NCBI GenBank assembly: GCA_945893045.1
Contig: CAMDEA010000007.1
Span: 1-64,000 of the forward strand
Length of the DNA stretch: 64,000 nucleotides
Direction of reading: 5' to 3'
From: Planctomyces sp. SH-PL62
GTDB lineage: Bacteria; Planctomycetota; Planctomycetia; Planctomycetales; Planctomycetaceae
Shown: positions 60,211 through 64,000 of the stretch, in pieces
How positions within the stretch are numbered: position 1 is the stretch's first letter
Layout of the letters: the number at the start of each line of letters is the position of its first letter
Position numbers and translations under genes: made by a program
The notes under the pieces: model-generated
Told to the model about the DNA's origin: nothing
The model's input: the letters and a program-made list of their open reading frames with translations, nothing else
Database searches by the model: none

Positions 60211-62243
60211 CTGTCTTTGATTTGCGTTTCTTTGGGGGTTGGTTCGGCAAATGCCACTTGTGTCACCGGCGGTATGTGTTGGATACGTGGTAGGCACAAC
60301 GCCGCCTCGACGATTAACGCGATGATCATCGCGACGAGAAACAAACGCCAAATCTCTTGAATCAGCGCGGCGAGGTTGCCGGCCTTGTCATCGACACGCG
60401 CAAAATCGAGTCCTTGAAACAACTCGGCGACGCGCCCGTCGGCCAGCACCGCCGCCTGATCTTCGGCACTCGCGCGGTTGAGCGCCAGCAACCGCTCACC
60501 CGCCGAATAGACGCCGCCATGAAACGCGAACTCCGTTGAGAGGGCTTCCGGCGGGCCGGCGACTTGTTGCCACGCTGTCGGCTGCTCGCCGGAGACATCT
60601 CCAGAGATCAGTTGCCGAGTGTTGCCGAGCGCCGCCGCTCCCAGCGCGAGCGCGCGTTGCACCAGCACGTACAAGACGACGCCGTTCTCCGCCAACGACG
60701 AATCGGCCATCGCGGGAGTCGTCGCACAGAAATAGACACCACCGCGATTCGTCGTCACCCGCGCGAGCAACGGTGTGCCACCTTTCAACGTCGCCAGTGG
60801 AATGTGCTCGCCCGACAGGCCGCAATGTTTGCGGATCTGCAATTGTCCGACCGGCAACGCTGCTCCGCTTTGCGTATGCGCGAGCAAATCTTGATCGCCG
60901 CGCCACGTTTCGATCGCGATGCCGTCCGGCGACTCGATCCACGATTGCCACGAGACGCCCGCGAACGCCGTGCTGGTCACGCCTTGAGTCGGAAAGAAGA
61001 CAACCTGCCCGCCGCGATCCACGAATGATTGAACGGCATCCGCCGCTGGACCGTCCGGCAACGCAGCCTGCCACAGCACGAGCGAGACTTGATCCCATTC
61101 GACGGTCGGCAATTGATCGACCGAGAGCACTTCCGCCGCGAGCTTCAGCGCTGGATCAGGCGAGATCGCCGCCGATAGTTGCAGCGGCCGAGCAGCGTTC
61201 GCGTCATCGGCCACGATGATCGTCTGCCGCACCGCCGGTTGATCAAACACGAAATAGAAATCGTTGTCCGCCGAGTTCGCATCTGCCGGGATCGAGACCT
61301 TTCCCCAGCCGCGATCCTTCTGTCGCTCAATCGGAATGCGATGATCTTTCAGCTCGAACTGCGAACCGGACATCTCGACGGTGAATTCCGAGCGTGCGCC
61401 TTCGATCTCAAACGAAACCGGCACTGTGCTTTTCTCCGCATCATCCACGACACCCTCGCGTGTCAGCTTAAGCGACACGAGTAACTCGGCACCGTCGCTG
61501 CCTTGTTGCCGTCGTACATTGGTGACGCGCAGCGACATGTTTCCGGACGCCGCCTGCGGATACGCCAGCAAATGAAACCGGACCCCTTGCGACAGTTCGA
61601 GAAACGCATCCCGCAGCGTCGCCCAGCGGCCGCTTTCGGAGTTCCAATCGTTCGCTCGAATGTCCGAGCAAATCCAAATCTCGGTGCGGCCCGATTTGTT
61701 CGCCTGAATGTAATCGTGAGCCGCTTGCAGCATCGCCGGCAGATCGGCTGATGAACTGGCCGGCTCGGTCGCCGGCAGATTCATCAACACATCGGGCGAT
61801 TCGATTTCCCGCGGTGTGTTGGTCGTGCTCTCGATCAAGACCCATTTCGCCGAGCCAAGCAGACTCAGCGAGCGAGCCAATTGATGCCGGCCGGTGTCGA
61901 GCTTCGTGCCGACTTGTCCTTCGCCCTGTTGTCTCATGCTCGGTGAGCGGTCGAGCAAAACGATCGTCGTATCCGGGCGACCTCCGGCAGTCAGGCCCAG
62001 CCAACCGCTTGCCAACGGCCGAGCGACGCCGACAATCAATCCAGCAATCGCCAACGTGCGAAACAACAGGATCAGCCACTGCCGCAGCTTCGCATACCCG
62101 CGCGACATGCGATTCGCCGCGAGCAGAAACATCATCGCCCCCCAGCGGATTGTCTGAAACCGCCGCTGGTTGATCAGGTGAATCAAGATCGGCAACGAAA
62201 TCAGTGGCAGGCCGGCGAGCAGAAGTGGTTGGAGGAAACTCAT
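60183..62243 (-). CDS. BatA/VWA membrane protein
   Basis: A 686-residue protein with an N-terminal BatA module: one TM hairpin (LLLAGLPLISLPILIHLINQRR) and the following membrane segment (QWLILLFRTLAIAGLIVGVARPLAS). The VWA domain begins with MIDAS-like VLLDRSPSM near residue 97, then a nucleotide-like or helical middle and a beta-rich part, with a C-terminal TM (LFLVAMIIALIVEAALCL) near 650. VWA proteins of this operon type may bind partner proteins in a metal-dependent way. It overlaps the DUF58 gene by 4 bp upstream. The last residues (LISADLR) come from a palindrome. Confidence 0.88.
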   Translation of the reverse strand: MSFLQPLLLAGLPLISLPILIHLINQRRFQTIRWGAMMFLLAANRMSRGYAKLRQWLILLFRTLAIAGLIVGVARPLASGWLGLTAGGRPDTTIVLLDRSPSMRQQGEGQVGTKLDTGRHQLARSLSLLGSAKWVLIESTTNTPREIESPDVLMNLPATEPASSSADLPAMLQAAHDYIQANKSGRTEIWICSDIRANDWNSESGRWATLRDAFLELSQGVRFHLLAYPQAASGNMSLRVTNVRRQQGSDGAELLVSLKLTREGVVDDAEKSTVPVSFEIEGARSEFTVEMSGSQFELKDHRIPIERQKDRGWGKVSIPADANSADNDFYFVFDQPAVRQTIIVADDANAARPLQLSAAISPDPALKLAAEVLSVDQLPTVEWDQVSLVLWQAALPDGPAADAVQSFVDRGGQVVFFPTQGVTSTAFAGVSWQSWIESPDGIAIETWRGDQDLLAHTQSGAALPVGQLQIRKHCGLSGEHIPLATLKGGTPLLARVTTNRGGVYFCATTPAMADSSLAENGVVLYVLVQRALALGAAALGNTRQLISGDVSGEQPTAWQQVAGPPEALSTEFAFHGGVYSAGERLLALNRASAEDQAAVLADGRVAELFQGLDFARVDDKAGNLAALIQEIWRLFLVAMIIALIVEAALCLPRIQHIPPVTQVAFAEPTPKETQIKDRTLISADLR

Positions 62244-63151
62244 CGCACCCCTTTCGTCCGCGTGCGGCCGACGAGAAATCGCATCAGCACTTGCTCGAAG
62301 TTTTCATCGAGGCTGACTTGGTGGTAATCCATCGCGGACTCCAGCACGACTTGCTTCAGATCGGCGAGGTATTGCTGCAACGCTTTTTGATAGCGGTCGG
62401 CGATCTCGTTGGGTTCGGCGAAGATGGCTGGGCCACCTTCCATGTCGATGAACCGCATCGGACGCCGAAAGCTAAAGCTCAGTTCCTGCGGATCGAGCAA
62501 TTGAAACAGCGCGACATCGTGCTTGCGGAAGTGCAGATGCTGGAAGCAACCGCGCAGCAGGTCTGGTTCCACGAAGAAGTCGGACAGCACGACGATCAAC
62601 GCCCGCTGCCGGATTGTCTCAGCGAGTTCGTGCAGCACCGGGACAAGTTGTGTCTCGCCGTTGGGCTGAGCTTGTTCGAGAATCTCAAAGACATTCATCA
62701 AATGTGCCGGACTGCGCTTCGGCGGGATGTTGCGAACGATTCCGTTCGCGACGCACGACAGCCCGACCGCGTCCCCTTGTTGCGAGGCCAGGTAGGCCAG
62801 CGAGCCAGCCAGCTTGCGGGCGTACTCGATCTTCGTGATGCCGGTCGAACCAAAGTCCATCGAACCGCTCGTGTCGAGCACCACGCACAAACGCAGGTTC
62901 GTGTCCGCCTCGAACTCTTTGACGTAAAAGCGATCCGAGCGTCCGTAAGCTCGCCAATCGAGCCGCCGCAGGTCATCACCGGGGACGTATTTTCGATACT
63001 CGGCGAACTCAACGCTGGCCCCGCGATGCGGACTGGTATGTCGCCCCGACACACCCCCCAACATCGGCCGCCGAGCACACAACGGCACGGCCGCCAAGCG
63101 CGACAACGCGCCGGTGTCCAGGAAGCTGCGAGGCTGACGATCGGCAAACAT
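62240..63151 (-). CDS. DUF58-family protein
   Basis: A 303-residue VWA-like protein. The family motif GASVEFAEYRKYVPGDDLRRLDWRAYGRSDRFYVKEFEAD is intact (about 45-85), followed by the MIDAS-type VLDTSGSM (about 92-99). The rest has helical and beta segments with ALIVVLSDFFVE. No signal peptide or TM: cytoplasmic. DUF58 proteins are usually next to a MoxR AAA+ ATPase and BatA-like proteins; MoxR would be expected upstream, beyond 64000. It is overlapped on both sides (TGATG with the PD40 gene, ATGA with BatA). Confidence 0.92.
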   Translation of the reverse strand: MFADRQPRSFLDTGALSRLAAVPLCARRPMLGGVSGRHTSPHRGASVEFAEYRKYVPGDDLRRLDWRAYGRSDRFYVKEFEADTNLRLCVVLDTSGSMDFGSTGITKIEYARKLAGSLAYLASQQGDAVGLSCVANGIVRNIPPKRSPAHLMNVFEILEQAQPNGETQLVPVLHELAETIRQRALIVVLSDFFVEPDLLRGCFQHLHFRKHDVALFQLLDPQELSFSFRRPMRFIDMEGGPAIFAEPNEIADRYQKALQQYLADLKQVVLESAMDYHQVSLDENFEQVLMRFLVGRTRTKGVR

Positions 63152-64000
63152 CAGAAATCCCCCGTGATGATGACGGCACGTTTGCCGTCCGGCATCCAGC
63201 AGAGATTGGTGTTGTTGGTGTTCGGGTCTTGGCCGGGTATCAGTTTCGGCGGCTCATCGACGTCGGGATCGAGTTCGTAAATCTGATAGAGCTTTCGTTC
63301 CGGGCAGTGCATGCCGAAGGCGACGCGCTTGCCGGCCGGGTGCCAGGCGAAGTCTTCCGTGATGCTCAGGCCGGTGTAATGCACTTTCATGCGGGGCTGT
63401 GCCAGATCGGCGAAGACGGTGGCGATCACTTGCTGGCCGGTCTTATTCAGGGCCTTGAACATGATTCGCTGGCTGTCGGGAGACCAGGTCATGTTCCAAT
63501 AAAGCTGTTGGTATTCGCGGACCGCTCCGTTGTAGACCGACTTGGTTTCCTGAGTCGCCAAGTCGTGAAGCATGATTCTCAGCCCGTCATAAAACAGAAT
63601 CTTCTTGCCGTCGGGAGACCACTGCCCGCCCCATCCCTTGCCGATCAGCCGCGACTCTTTGCTGGCCAGATTCATGATCTGAATGCCGCCGCGCGAGTAG
63701 ACCAGTTCCGTGCCGTCCTTGTTCCAGTTGGGCATCATGCCGGGGCCGAGGACTTCGAGATTCTGGCCATCGAGGTCGGCGAGCATCATCACCTGGCTGC
63801 CGAGAGTCTCCTTCGCGCGGTGTCCGTCGAACGCGATTCGCTTGCCGTCGGGTGAGACCGCCGGAGAACCGAATTGAGGATACTCCTTCACGTCGAACAG
63901 GCGTTGCCAGCCGGTTCCGTCGGCGTTCAGCGCATAAGCCGCCCGGCGGATTTTCAACTTGAACTTGAACTCCTGCGAGTCGAGCGTGCCGTCGCTGTTC
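63151..64000 (-). CDS. EF-hand / WD40-like (PD40) beta-propeller protein, partial
   Basis: Truncated at the window edge. The open frame runs to 64000 without a start: its first visible residues, NSDGTLDSQEF, are the C-terminal half of an EF-hand loop (Dx[DN]xDGxLDxxEF). The rest consists of PD40/TolB-like blades of about 40 residues with repeated 'SPDGKRI' or 'SPDGKKI' turns (VSPDGKRIAFDGH; WSPDGKKILFYDG; WSPDSQRIMFKA; WHPAGKRVAFG; MPDGKRAVIIT). The protein is probably exported and Ca-binding, first known gene of the operon here. An ORF starting at TTG 63957 would be an artefact of the edge. Confidence 0.82.
   Translation of the reverse strand, partial: NSDGTLDSQEFKFKLKIRRAAYALNADGTGWQRLFDVKEYPQFGSPAVSPDGKRIAFDGHRAKETLGSQVMMLADLDGQNLEVLGPGMMPNWNKDGTELVYSRGGIQIMNLASKESRLIGKGWGGQWSPDGKKILFYDGLRIMLHDLATQETKSVYNGAVREYQQLYWNMTWSPDSQRIMFKALNKTGQQVIATVFADLAQPRMKVHYTGLSITEDFAWHPAGKRVAFGMHCPERKLYQIYELDPDVDEPPKLIPGQDPNTNNTNLCWMPDGKRAVIITGDF

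Overview
The window is GC-rich chromosomal DNA of a planctomycete. Evidence for this is the PSCyt1/PSD1 (DUF1549/DUF1553) cytochrome-like protein, the PVC-type CxxCH heme protein, a secreted RTX/Calx-beta protein with a planctomycete-type 'LETRVL' export motif near its N-terminus, and many large secreted proteins without close relatives elsewhere. No rRNA, tRNA, CRISPR array, insertion-sequence transposase or prophage was recognised.

Layout. 0.1-3 kb: a cyanophycinase-like peptidase and a secreted protein of unknown function. 3.4-12.6 kb (minus strand): a five-gene export-like cluster, TolC -> shortened SecA-like ATPase -> HlyD adaptor -> GAF-HlyD -> PqqD-like/M50/HlyD fusion, with no ABC transporter. 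13-20.4 kb: an orphan membrane FtsK/EssC-like ATPase, a double GNAT acetyltransferase and transketolase. 20.7-28 kb: a small protein, a PSCyt1/LamG/PSD1 protein, a LamG protein with a beta-propeller inside it and a zinc metallopeptidase. 28.8-35.2 kb: a 1.3-kilo-residue RTX/Calx-beta protein, a small protein plus HNH nuclease pair and ribonuclease Y. 36-41 kb: SufU, SufS, an LRR protein, a lipoprotein, a Cys-rich secreted protein and dihydropteroate synthase. 41.3-48.6 kb: a PVC heme protein, an unknown secreted protein and a large protein with a C-terminal thioredoxin domain. 48.7-64 kb (minus strand): one long, mostly overlapping operon of EF-hand/PD40 protein, DUF58, BatA/VWA, VWA/GATase-like protein, an inserted toxin-antitoxin pair, a three-TM coiled-coil protein split by an in-frame UGA, four paralogous secreted LTxxQ-type proteins and an alpha/alpha-toroid protein.

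The strongest unexplained structure is repeat DNA. About thirty loci in 64 kb carry either long inverted repeats (23-38 bp arms, several families, some inserted inside one another) or 7-bp tandem arrays usually arranged as inverted pairs. They sit in nearly every intergenic gap, supply stop codons, and are read through in frame inside several genes. In the HlyD gene a heptamer array separates a well-formed SD/ATG from the reading frame, so that gain of one unit or loss of two would restore it, which suggests phase variation.

Three candidates for new biology stand out: the SecA-like/M50/HlyD/TolC export cluster; the heptamer arrays at signal-sequence ends of genes; and the in-frame UGA at 54692-54694, followed 3 nt later by a perfect 9-bp hairpin, in a protein that otherwise continues uninterrupted. 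All functional statements are sequence-based inference; no searches were run.
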